Positions 9,501 through 16,921 of a stretch of 64,000 nt of DNA are shown here, piece after piece (the first letter of the stretch is position 1; every line of letters begins with the position of its first letter). The stretch comes from Poriferisulfidus sp965221375 (GTDB lineage: Bacteria > Pseudomonadota > Gammaproteobacteria > Poriferisulfidales > Poriferisulfidaceae). The stretch covers positions 186,001-250,000 of the forward strand of contig OZ244883.1 in the NCBI GenBank assembly GCA_965221375.1. The letters are read 5' to 3'. The translations under genes and the position numbers were made by a program. The notes beneath the pieces were generated by a model, which was not told the origin of the DNA, did no database searches, and worked only from the letters and a program-made list of their open reading frames with translations.

Positions 9501-10750
9501 CGGTCCACCTCACCGAACACCAGATCCATCGTGCCGATCAGTGCGACCACATCCGCCAGCATGTGTCCCCGCGCCAACTCGTCTAGGGACGCCAGATGCG
9601 CAAAGCCCGGCGCCCGAATCTTGAGGCGATAGGGTTTGTTCGCGCCGTCCGACACCAGATAAACCCCAAATTCTCCTTTGGGGTGCTCCACCGCCGCATA
9701 GGTCTCTCCCTGTGGCAGACAAAAGCCTTCGGTGAACATTTTGAAATGATGGATGAGCGCCTCCATGTCGTGTTTCATCTCTTCGCGCGGCGGCGGCGCC
9801 ACTTTACGGTCGTCGGTCATCACCGGCCCCGGATGGGCGCGCAACCAGTCTACGCACTGGCGCATGATTCGGTTGGACTGGCGCATCTCTTCGATGCGCA
9901 CCAGGTAACGATCGTAACAATCGCCATTGACACCGACCGGTATGTCAAACTCCAACTCGTCATACACCGCATACGGCTGGCGGCGACGCAAATCCCAGGA
10001 CACTCCGGAGCCTCGCAACATCGGGCCGGTAAAACCCAACTGCAGCGCGCGCTCCGCGGATACGATGCCGATATCCACCGTGCGCTGCTTCCAGATTCGA
10101 TTGTCGGTCAACAGCGTCTCGTACTCATCGACGCATTGCGGAAAACGTTCGGTGAACGCTTCAATGAAATCCAGCAGACTGCCTTCACGTTCGCGGTTGC
10201 GGCGACGCACTTCACGTTTGCTGCGAAACCGCGACGGCTGATAGCGCGGCATGGAATTCGGCAGATCGCGGTACACGCCACCCGGGCGGTAGTACGTGGC
10301 ATGCATGCGCGCACCTGAAGCGGCTTCATAGCAGTCCATTAAATCCTCGCGCTCGCGAAAGGCGTACAAAAACACGCTCATCGCCCCGATGTCCAGCGCA
10401 TGGGCGCCCAGCCACAGTAGATGGTTGAGGATGCGGGTGATCTCATCGAACATGACGCGGATGTACTGCGCCCGAATCGGCGGCTCCAGATCCAGCAACT
10501 GCTCCATTGCCCGTACATACGCATGTTCGTTGCACATCATCGACACATAATCCAGACGATCCATGTAACCGATGCTCTGGTTGTACGGCTTGCTTTCCGC
10601 CAGCTTCTCGGTGCCGCGATGCAGTAGGCCGATGTGCGGATCAATGTGCTCCACGATTTCGCCGTCCAACTCCAGCACTAGGCGCAACACGCCGTGCGAG
10701 GCCGGATGCTGCGGCCCGAAATTCATGGTGTAGTTGCGGATTTCAGTCAT
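9497..10750 (-). CDS. nuoD: NADH-quinone oxidoreductase subunit D (49 kDa)
   Basis: Subunit of complex I that forms the quinone-binding site with NuoB; distantly related to NiFe-hydrogenase large subunits. It is 417 aa. Visible family motifs are FGPQHPASHGVLRL near the N-terminus, HRGTEKLAE at about residue 45 and GPMLRGSGVSWDLR in the middle. It is a free-standing gene, not fused to nuoC as in Escherichia coli. It overlaps the nuoC end by eight bases and nuoE by four. Confidence 0.97.
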   Translation of the reverse strand: MTEIRNYTMNFGPQHPASHGVLRLVLELDGEIVEHIDPHIGLLHRGTEKLAESKPYNQSIGYMDRLDYVSMMCNEHAYVRAMEQLLDLEPPIRAQYIRVMFDEITRILNHLLWLGAHALDIGAMSVFLYAFREREDLMDCYEAASGARMHATYYRPGGVYRDLPNSMPRYQPSRFRSKREVRRRNREREGSLLDFIEAFTERFPQCVDEYETLLTDNRIWKQRTVDIGIVSAERALQLGFTGPMLRGSGVSWDLRRRQPYAVYDELEFDIPVGVNGDCYDRYLVRIEEMRQSNRIMRQCVDWLRAHPGPVMTDDRKVAPPPREEMKHDMEALIHHFKMFTEGFCLPQGETYAAVEHPKGEFGVYLVSDGANKPYRLKIRAPGFAHLASLDELARGHMLADVVALIGTMDLVFGEVDR

Positions 10751-11420
10751 GCGTCACCGGACGTCTCACCTTGGGAACTCCCACCCGCGGCTCGATGGTC
10801 ACCGGCTGATAAATCACCCGCCGCCGGTCCGGGTCGTAGCGCACTTCCGTATGCCCGCTCAGAGGAAAATCCTTGCGCAGAGGATGGCCGATGAAACCAT
10901 AATCGGTCAACAGGCGGCGCAGGTCCGGATGCCCCTCGAACACGATGCCGAACAAATCAAAGGCCTCCCGCTCATACCAATCGGCGCAATGCCACAACGC
11001 ACATACCGACGGCAGCATGGGCCAGTCTTTCTCAGCGCAATGCGCTAACACCCGTACACGCCGGTTATGACGCAGTGAGAGCAGTTGGTAGGCGACCGCA
11101 AAACGCCCTTCCGCCGCCACCGGCGGATGCGGGTGCGCGAAAGAATACCGTGCTGAAGCAGCCGGGTTGACTGCACGCGAGAAGCCGGTGGCGGTGGTCT
11201 CCTCGGTGCGCCATTCCGTCTGTGCGTATTCAGCGTAGTCGACGCCCGCCAGATCGATCAACTGCTCGAAGTGGCAGTCCTCGGCATCGCGCAAGTGCCG
11301 CATGATCTCCAGAAAATGCTCCGCGGTCGTCGTGATGCACGGACCGTCGCAGTCGGCCCGAATAGCGCCGCGTTCCCCCAGCCATTCGGCCTGCTGCGCG
11401 GACCAGGAGTCTTCAGTCAT
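10743..11420 (-). CDS. nuoC: NADH-quinone oxidoreductase subunit C (30 kDa)
   Basis: Peripheral-arm subunit of complex I that packs against NuoD. It is 225 aa. The family signature EREAFDLFGIVFEGHPDLRR is followed by GHPLRKDFPLSGHTEVRYD. A middle segment (about residues 65-100) is longer than in the shortest homologues. The ATG follows the nuoB stop directly without spacing. The separate nuoC/nuoD arrangement is common in beta- and many gammaproteobacteria and differs from the enterobacterial fusion. Confidence 0.96.
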   Translation of the reverse strand: MTEDSWSAQQAEWLGERGAIRADCDGPCITTTAEHFLEIMRHLRDAEDCHFEQLIDLAGVDYAEYAQTEWRTEETTATGFSRAVNPAASARYSFAHPHPPVAAEGRFAVAYQLLSLRHNRRVRVLAHCAEKDWPMLPSVCALWHCADWYEREAFDLFGIVFEGHPDLRRLLTDYGFIGHPLRKDFPLSGHTEVRYDPDRRRVIYQPVTIEPRVGVPKVRRPVTHD

Positions 11421-11918
11421 TTACCGGGTCAGGGAATTCGTGCGACGAATTTTGTTCTGCAGCTGCAACACGCCATACAGCAGCGCTTCCGCCGTCGGCG
11501 GACAACCCGGTACATATATATCGACCGGCACGATGCGGTCGCACCCGCGCACGACCGAATACGAGTAGTGGTAGTAGCCGCCGCCGTTGGCGCACGAGCC
11601 CATGGAGATCACCCATTTGGGATCCGGCATCTGGTCGTAGACCCGGCGTAAGGCCGGCGCCATTTTGTTGACCAGGGTGCCGGCCACAATCATTACATCC
11701 GACTGCCGCGGGCTGGGACGAAACAACATGCCGAAACGATCCATGTCATAACGCGAGGCGCCGGCGTGCATCATCTCCACTGCACAACACGCCAGGCCGA
11801 ATGTCATCGGCCACAAGGATCCCGAGCGCGCCCATTTGACCAACTGGTCGGCACTGGTCAGCATGAAACCCTGCTGCGGAGGCTGCGGGCGCAACTTCTC
11901 AATCAACTCTAATCCCAT
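11421..11918 (-). CDS. nuoB: NADH-quinone oxidoreductase subunit B
   Basis: Carries the terminal cluster N2 of complex I, next to the quinone site. The adjacent-cysteine ligand pair in FGLACCAVEMM and the later GSCANGG and VPGCPPTAEAL cysteines are all present. The frame is open to an ATG at 11939, but that adds MEAGGSG, which homologues lack. The ATG at 11918 (MGLELIEKL) has a purine-rich GGGGGG stretch about 10 bases upstream and gives a normal 165 aa, so I chose it. It overlaps the nuoA end by ten bases. Confidence 0.95.
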   Translation of the reverse strand: MGLELIEKLRPQPPQQGFMLTSADQLVKWARSGSLWPMTFGLACCAVEMMHAGASRYDMDRFGMLFRPSPRQSDVMIVAGTLVNKMAPALRRVYDQMPDPKWVISMGSCANGGGYYHYSYSVVRGCDRIVPVDIYVPGCPPTAEALLYGVLQLQNKIRRTNSLTR

Positions 11919-12265
11919 TCCAGAGCCCCCCGCTTCCATTCAAAAACAAAACCTACGGCCAGAATCAACAGAAACACTCCCATAGCAATCAGGCCGTAAT
12001 CGCCCACATGATCCAGCGCGACCGCCCACGGAAACAGAAACGCCACTTCCAGATCAAACAGCACGAACAGGATGACGACCAGGTAGTAGCGCACATCGAA
12101 TTTCATACGCGCATCCTCAAAAGCATCAAACCCGCATTCGTAGGGCTCCGCTTTCTCAGGCGTCGGCGCGTTGGGAGCAAGCAGGCGTCCCAGGATCAAT
12201 GTCGCCACGCCAATTCCGCCGCCGACCAGCAGAAAAATCAAAACCGCAAGATATTCATTGAGCAT
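11909..12265 (-). CDS. nuoA: NADH-quinone oxidoreductase subunit A
   Basis: Small three-helix membrane subunit of complex I at the junction of the arms, and first gene of the operon. It is 118 aa. The family stretch KAEPYECGFDAFEDARMKFD with its conserved Cys is at about residues 38-57, followed by LFVLFDLEVAFLFPW. Upstream (12266-12490) there is no gene, so the operon promoter should lie there, but I see no convincing -35/-10 pair. Confidence 0.96.
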   Translation of the reverse strand: MLNEYLAVLIFLLVGGGIGVATLILGRLLAPNAPTPEKAEPYECGFDAFEDARMKFDVRYYLVVILFVLFDLEVAFLFPWAVALDHVGDYGLIAMGVFLLILAVGFVFEWKRGALEWD

Positions 12266-12411
12266 CAGATTGGAATGATTAGGAACCTAAATGTGTGGGC
12301 GCAAAGTTTCGGATGACAACCCTGCCTAACCTTGAGGTCAGAGAACAGCGTTTTTATCAGAACCTTGACGTGGATGACCCCGTTTCGGTGCACTGATTCA
12401 CTGATTATAAA

Positions 12412-12433
12412 GCCCCCGCGTTTCCGCGTGAGG
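12412..12433 (-). terminator. Possible weak intrinsic terminator
   Basis: On the minus strand a short GC-rich hairpin (CGCG-GAAA-CGCG core extended by C/G pairs) is followed by CTTTATAA. It lies downstream of the glycosylase/small-ORF unit and upstream of nuoA, where the accessory transcript would need to be separated from the nuo operon. The U-run is poor, so this is tentative. The rest of 12266-12490 holds nothing else I can support. Confidence 0.3.
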
Positions 12434-12490
12434 TGATGCTGCCAGCAGATGCTTAGTGTTGAGTTGAAAGTACCGGCAAATCGCCAACAA

Positions 12491-12655
12491 TTACTTGGGT
12501 AGCCCTCTCTCGTCATAAAGCAAGTCGCCGTGTTCTACTGAAGAGAATCCTGGGCCCATCAGTTTGGCGCAGCGAATCGCAATAGCACGCAACTTGCGAT
12601 CGCGTTTTTCATATTCGCGTTGATGGGGTTTTTTGTTTTTGATATCCCGGCTCAT
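12491..12655 (-). CDS. Small hypothetical protein (54 aa)
   Basis: A complete 54-codon frame from ATG 12655 to TAA 12491. The product is very basic at the N-terminus (KNKKPHQREYEKRDRKLR), then has AIAIRCAKLMGPGFSSVEHG and ends DERGLPK. It begins 53 bases after the stop of the uracil-DNA glycosylase-like gene on the same strand and may be co-transcribed with it. No Shine-Dalgarno sequence is obvious. The charged, structured-looking composition is the reason to list it. The family is not recognised and the function is unknown; it could be a chance frame. Confidence 0.4.
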   Translation of the reverse strand: MSRDIKNKKPHQREYEKRDRKLRAIAIRCAKLMGPGFSSVEHGDLLYDERGLPK

Positions 12656-12707
12656 GAGATTTTTTATTTGGAGGGAACGGTGCCTTATCCTACCTCATAA
12701 CTGGTTT

Positions 12708-13358
12708 TTAATGTGGTGGTCTTTTGTGCGTGTTGTACACATCATGAATTTGTGCCAAAAATTTTTTCTGCCCGCCGTAGCTAGGGTGCCGCATTGGAAT
12801 CACCTGTTGAGGGCCACCTAGTCGCTGCGCGACAGCGGCTGCATCTTTTCCTATCGCGATAAGCCTGCTCGGCTCCAACATATTAATTAACTGAGAAAGA
12901 AGATTTTCTCCTTCGCTTCTTTCGCGGGCATTGTGCGCGCGATTGGAAAACGGATTATTTGCTTCATGAGGATGCAAAGGGAAAACGTTCCATAAAAACA
13001 CCGGAGCGTCTATTTGCTTCAAGACAGACCAAATAATGGTCGCGGTACGCTCCGCCATTTTGCTGTGCGTTGGTTTCTCAATCGAAATACCCCAGCGCTC
13101 AGCATGAGACGGCAAATGTGAATCGTCGGTAAACGCAAGTCCTGTGCGCCTTCCCCCTTGATATCCCAAATCGCGTCCAATCCACAAAGAATCAATCTCT
13201 GTTTGGGTGGCAACTTTCAGCACCTTCCGCAAAGCATTGCGTCGCCGCTTCGGGGCATCTTTATGATCGTGATGAGCGCAACGCTGTGAATAAGGATTAA
13301 ACGTATTTTCAAACTCAAGCGCGCAGAGAGCATTGATAAATTGATCTGGTATTACCAT
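12708..13358 (-). CDS. Uracil-DNA glycosylase superfamily protein
   Basis: A 216-aa protein of the uracil-DNA glycosylase superfamily, which removes uracil or other damaged bases from DNA or acts as a defence-associated DNA-binding variant. The first active-site motif is GRDLGYQGG at residues 61-69, a divergent form of the GxxPG loop. A central LWNVFPLHPH resembles the uracil-recognition strand, and the leucine-loop histidine motif is HPSYGG at 191-196. It differs clearly from housekeeping Ung. It lies in AT-rich accessory DNA downstream of the DUF262/sulfur operon on the same strand, separated from it by about 590 bases. Membership of the superfamily is fairly safe; substrate and role are inferred only from context. 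Confidence 0.75.
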   Translation of the reverse strand: MVIPDQFINALCALEFENTFNPYSQRCAHHDHKDAPKRRRNALRKVLKVATQTEIDSLWIGRDLGYQGGRRTGLAFTDDSHLPSHAERWGISIEKPTHSKMAERTATIIWSVLKQIDAPVFLWNVFPLHPHEANNPFSNRAHNARERSEGENLLSQLINMLEPSRLIAIGKDAAAVAQRLGGPQQVIPMRHPSYGGQKKFLAQIHDVYNTHKRPPH

Positions 13359-13418
13359 GAGGTCGTTACCAATATTTCCATGTTCAGATTAGTAAATTTC
13401 CTTTTTTGAATTCTGATA

Positions 13419-13552
13419 TTTTGTACATAAAATAAAAAAAGCAACTTATTGTTTTAAATATAAATTTCTGTTCCCGCTTCGCTTTTCTTTTTGATTTTTA
13501 GCCTGCAAGTGACATTTTTTGTACATGAGCGGAAAATGTAACTTATTGTTTT
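13419..13552. repeat. Pair of imperfect 37-bp direct repeats in AT-rich gap
   Basis: Two copies of TTTTGTACAT-N13/14-AACTTATTGTTTT lie at 13419-13455 and 13517-13552, about 98 bases apart, in an extremely AT-rich stretch (13359-13620) just upstream of the glycosylase-like gene. They could be binding sites for a regulator of that gene or scars of an inserted element. No open frame spans them. The rest of the gap to 13690 shows no gene. Confidence 0.5.
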
Positions 13553-13689
13553 TTATGTTAGTTCTTTTTTTGCCATTTCTTTTTGCAGAATGTGGGATAT
13601 TCCCGTACAGCAACAACTTGGCCTGAAATGGATAACTACTTGTGCGTGATTGTCCCTGTTCCGCCGTGATCGCCTGCTGCGCTACACCT

Positions 13690-13863
13690 TCAGCCTTTTC
13701 CCTTTTTTGACTTGCCAGTTCCCACCAGATCCGGCAAATTCCGCAACGTCTCCTGGACTTTCCGGCTCGCCAAGAGATCTTCCATTTTGACGTACCTGCC
13801 CCCGCTAGGGGACACGTAGACCTTTATCTTCTCTTCCTGGTCCATTTCTGAGTTCCGTTTCAT
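13690..13863 (-). CDS. Small hypothetical protein (57 aa)
   Basis: A 57-codon frame from ATG 13863 to TGA 13690. An alternative ATG seven codons in (13845) has GGAA 6-9 bases upstream and would give a 51-aa product beginning MDQEEKIKVYVSP. The middle reads SGGRYVKMEDLLASRKVQ and the end is lysine-rich (GKSKKGKG). It lies 82 bases downstream of the DUF262/HNH gene on the same strand and could be the last gene of that operon. The family is not recognised; small size limits confidence. Confidence 0.4.
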   Translation of the reverse strand: MKRNSEMDQEEKIKVYVSPSGGRYVKMEDLLASRKVQETLRNLPDLVGTGKSKKGKG

Positions 13864-13945
13864 AAAAACTCTCGACGCGATAATAATTGTCGCCGAATTG
13901 TACTCGAGCGCCCCACCACCTCGATACTCGCACTAACATCCAGCA

Positions 13946-15748
13946 TTATTTGAAAGGCCATTCCGTCAATTGCTTAATTTCATCCGCATACATTCCAGCA
14001 CGAACTTCAATAAATTTCCTATAGTTTGCTTTGACATTCTGTGTTCCAGCATCTTTTAACGAGTCATAGGGGATCATGTGAGATTCTAATCTTTTCCTCA
14101 TATCCTTCTCTTTTAGTAACTTGTTGTGAGCGTATCGCTCCTTCAGATATTCAATCGGGCTTTTTGCTGCCAATTTTTTGTTCGTTTTCGCTCCAACTAA
14201 AGCGAAATTTAAACCATGGGAAATTTCTGTCTTTGATAGCCCATTACCATGCAGGAAACTACGAGGAAATAAATGATGTTGTTCCCTATTGAAGATTGTA
14301 GTCTTAGATATTTTCTCACCTGTTGCAAAATCCTCAGCCCCATTCTGTAGACCAATAACTGACAACGATTTAGCCAATGAGTCTCTTGATGTGGGGGGCT
14401 TTATCGGATCATGAAAATCGCATAGTCGATCTTTAGTGGGAAGCGTGACGTCATCTTTGAAAATTGGAATGTTTGGTTTTTTACTTGCCAGAACATCCCC
14501 TCCACACTCCGCAATACTCCCCAATGCTTCGAAAAGCTGCGCATAATCTTCTCTAAGCTTGGTATTGGCGGTTCGCCCATACCGGTCACTTGAGAAAGCT
14601 CTCCAAACGTATTTATGTATCAAATCTCGCGCTAGCCCTTCATGGTCTGCGTTTTTAATGTTCTTGTATTGGCAGTGCAGCGCAGGTAAAACCTGTAATG
14701 GAATGTAAGACGGCAAATGCTTCCGATACCAGATTTTTTTCTCTCCAAATAAGTTAAAGGCCCATTCCAATCCGTCCTTGATCAAGGAAAAATTGTCTGG
14801 ATCGCGGAGATGAGAAATAACGGAAAGTGAAATGTAATTTTTTTCTGTCGGCGTTATTCCATTTTTTAAACAGGCTATTTTTAAAATCATTTCGCCGACC
14901 CCAGAAACCATTTTTTGTTCATCCTCGCCAAAAAACCGCTCTACTGCAGATATTTGACTTGCCCAAGATAAAATTTCGTCGCGCAAAGATTCTCCTTCTC
15001 GATCATATTCAGCAACCGCAATGTCGAAACTTTTTATGATCGCAGAGGACTTGTTGGTTTTTATGTATATATCGATCGCCTCTTCCCGAGAAACTTCCTT
15101 CGGCAGATTCATAAACCATAAAGATCTATTCCGCAATTTCTCGGCAAAGTTTTGTCCGATTTTTCTCCAGAGCTTCCTCGCTTCCGTTCCCTTGTCTTTG
15201 CATGCCTTTAAACACCAAGTATGCAGAGCATCTTCTTCTTGTGTGACTAAATCCAGTCCCAAAATCCACACCGGACATAAATTATTTTCCTTAGCCAACT
15301 CGGGATCTTTAACCATACGTGAAGCCTTTTTCTCTCGATAAATGGGTACATCATCTTCGAGTTTTTCCATTTCCAGTTTGTCGTCTGCCCAGTCCTTGAC
15401 CTTAATAAAGTAATATTGCTCTGAATCTTTTGGCTTTAATGCGCGCCACAAGGAAGTTAGACGCTGCTGTCCATCAAGTACTAATTTCTCACAGTTCTCA
15501 AGTTCTTCTTTTTCCCCATTTCCATGTACTTCGAAAAAAGATCTAGGTGCAAAGTTTCCTTCTGAGCCGTTATGCTCCACAAGTAATAGCGAGCCTACCG
15601 GGCGTTCTGATAGCAAAGCATAAATTAGTTCAGTTACTTGTTTGTCTGTCCAAACATAACTTCTCTGAAATCTTGGCAAAGCGATTTTTCCAGCGTTAAT
15701 TTCTTCCAACCATTCCCCAATCGGCTGGTGATCGTATTTGAGTGTCAT
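13946..15748 (-). CDS. DUF262/HNH (DUF1524-like) nuclease, GmrSD/SspE type
   Basis: A 600-aa protein with the architecture of GmrSD- and SspE-type restriction enzymes. The N-terminal DUF262 (ParB-like) domain shows LPRFQRSYVW at residues 24-33 and the nucleotide-binding DGQQR motif at 92-96. A long helical middle follows. A C-terminal HNH-type motif QHHLFPRSF (about 490-498) is followed by the asparagine-containing LNFALVGAKTNKKL, as in DUF1524. Family members cleave modified DNA or are stimulated by DNA phosphorothioate. It is the last large gene of the six-gene minus-strand operon, 21 bases after the cysteine desulfurase gene. By position it is the likely effector; the trigger is unknown. 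Confidence 0.85.
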   Translation of the reverse strand: MTLKYDHQPIGEWLEEINAGKIALPRFQRSYVWTDKQVTELIYALLSERPVGSLLLVEHNGSEGNFAPRSFFEVHGNGEKEELENCEKLVLDGQQRLTSLWRALKPKDSEQYYFIKVKDWADDKLEMEKLEDDVPIYREKKASRMVKDPELAKENNLCPVWILGLDLVTQEEDALHTWCLKACKDKGTEARKLWRKIGQNFAEKLRNRSLWFMNLPKEVSREEAIDIYIKTNKSSAIIKSFDIAVAEYDREGESLRDEILSWASQISAVERFFGEDEQKMVSGVGEMILKIACLKNGITPTEKNYISLSVISHLRDPDNFSLIKDGLEWAFNLFGEKKIWYRKHLPSYIPLQVLPALHCQYKNIKNADHEGLARDLIHKYVWRAFSSDRYGRTANTKLREDYAQLFEALGSIAECGGDVLASKKPNIPIFKDDVTLPTKDRLCDFHDPIKPPTSRDSLAKSLSVIGLQNGAEDFATGEKISKTTIFNREQHHLFPRSFLHGNGLSKTEISHGLNFALVGAKTNKKLAAKSPIEYLKERYAHNKLLKEKDMRKRLESHMIPYDSLKDAGTQNVKANYRKFIEVRAGMYADEIKQLTEWPFK

Positions 15749-15769
15749 TTGTATCCTCTTTCTCTCAGT

Positions 15770-16915
15770 TTATTTCTTAGGTTTTCTCAACAAATCAACC
15801 CCTCGTTGAATTTCCCGCTCGGCAATTTCCATTTCGGAGGCCGTCGTATATCGCCCAAATGAAATACGTATTGAATTGGCTGCCAGACCACGACTTACTC
15901 CCATACCGATCAATACATGCGATAGGATCGTTTTCCCTGTAGCACAAGCAGAGCCGCTTGATACTGCGATTCGTTTCATAGTCGGCAATATTTGTCCGCC
16001 CAGTCCTCCAAAACTGACATTCAATATATTAGGAACAGTTTCCGCTTCATCTCCATTAATCCTGCAGTCGCCTAACCCTCGAATACACGCCACCAAAAAG
16101 TCGCGCTTGGCATGAGCCTGCTTTACGGAACCCTTCAATTCCTTCACTAAAATCTCAAACGCCTTGCCCATGCCTACAATCAGCGGCACTGGCAAGGTCC
16201 CCGGTCTTAAGGATTTTTCTTGGCCACCGCCCGACATAATCGGCGAGATCGAAGTTCGACTGCGTACAAACAATGCCCCAACCCCTTTGGGTCCATACGC
16301 CTTATGTGCCGACAGCGATATAAGGTCTGCCGGAATCTTTTTCACGCTCACCTGTGTCTTACCAATCGCTTGGGCCGCATCCGTATGCAGTAATGCGCCA
16401 TGTTTTCTGCAGAGTTGCGCAACTTCAACAAGGGGTTGTACAACGCCCGTCTCATTGTTGACCCACATAACAGAAACCAGAGCTTTCCCCTTCGACAACG
16501 ACCGCTCAAGTCGATCTAAATCGAGTAACCCGCTTCGTCGAACTGGCAGAATTTCGACTTCGATACCTTTTTTTCGCATGGTCTTTGCCGTATCCAGCAC
16601 CGCACTATGCTCGGTCGCCACAGTAATTAAACGACGCACATTTTTCGCTCCAGACTTGAGTGCGCCACGAATAGCCAAGTTATTGGCTTCCGTTGCCCCC
16701 GATGTCCAGATAATTTCCGAGGGTCGCGCTTCGATTAATCGCGCCACTCTTTTTCGCGCCAACTCCACGGCTTCCGCTGCTCGCGTTCCATACATATGGT
16801 TAACGCTGGACGCGTTTCCAAAAACCCCTGTCGGTCCGAAAAAAGGTAGCATTTCTTTAACCACCCGTTCATCTGTCGGCGTGGTCGCAGCATAATCAAA
16901 ATATGCAGTATTCAT
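15770..16915 (-). CDS. Cysteine desulfurase, IscS/DndA/SspA type
   Basis: PLP-dependent enzyme that removes sulfur from L-cysteine and holds it as a persulfide for transfer. It is 381 aa. The PLP lysine is in SLSAHKAYG (K205), the cofactor histidine in TEHSAVL (about 103) and the catalytic cysteine in SSGSACATGK (C324). This is the group I (IscS-like) form with the short mobile loop. No iscU, iscA or hscB genes accompany it. Instead it sits six bases after a PP-loop sulfurtransferase-like gene, the pairing seen in dnd and ssp phosphorothioation clusters. I therefore infer a sulfur donor for the neighbouring enzyme rather than a housekeeping Fe-S role. Confidence 0.92.
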   Translation of the reverse strand: MNTAYFDYAATTPTDERVVKEMLPFFGPTGVFGNASSVNHMYGTRAAEAVELARKRVARLIEARPSEIIWTSGATEANNLAIRGALKSGAKNVRRLITVATEHSAVLDTAKTMRKKGIEVEILPVRRSGLLDLDRLERSLSKGKALVSVMWVNNETGVVQPLVEVAQLCRKHGALLHTDAAQAIGKTQVSVKKIPADLISLSAHKAYGPKGVGALFVRSRTSISPIMSGGGQEKSLRPGTLPVPLIVGMGKAFEILVKELKGSVKQAHAKRDFLVACIRGLGDCRINGDEAETVPNILNVSFGGLGGQILPTMKRIAVSSGSACATGKTILSHVLIGMGVSRGLAANSIRISFGRYTTASEMEIAEREIQRGVDLLRKPKK

Positions 16916-16921
16916 CGAAGC

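Noticed and set aside
12265..12516. An 83-codon frame just upstream of nuoA
   Set aside because: It overlaps the nuoA start region and the small-ORF stop, has an unstructured composition and is better explained as operon leader DNA.
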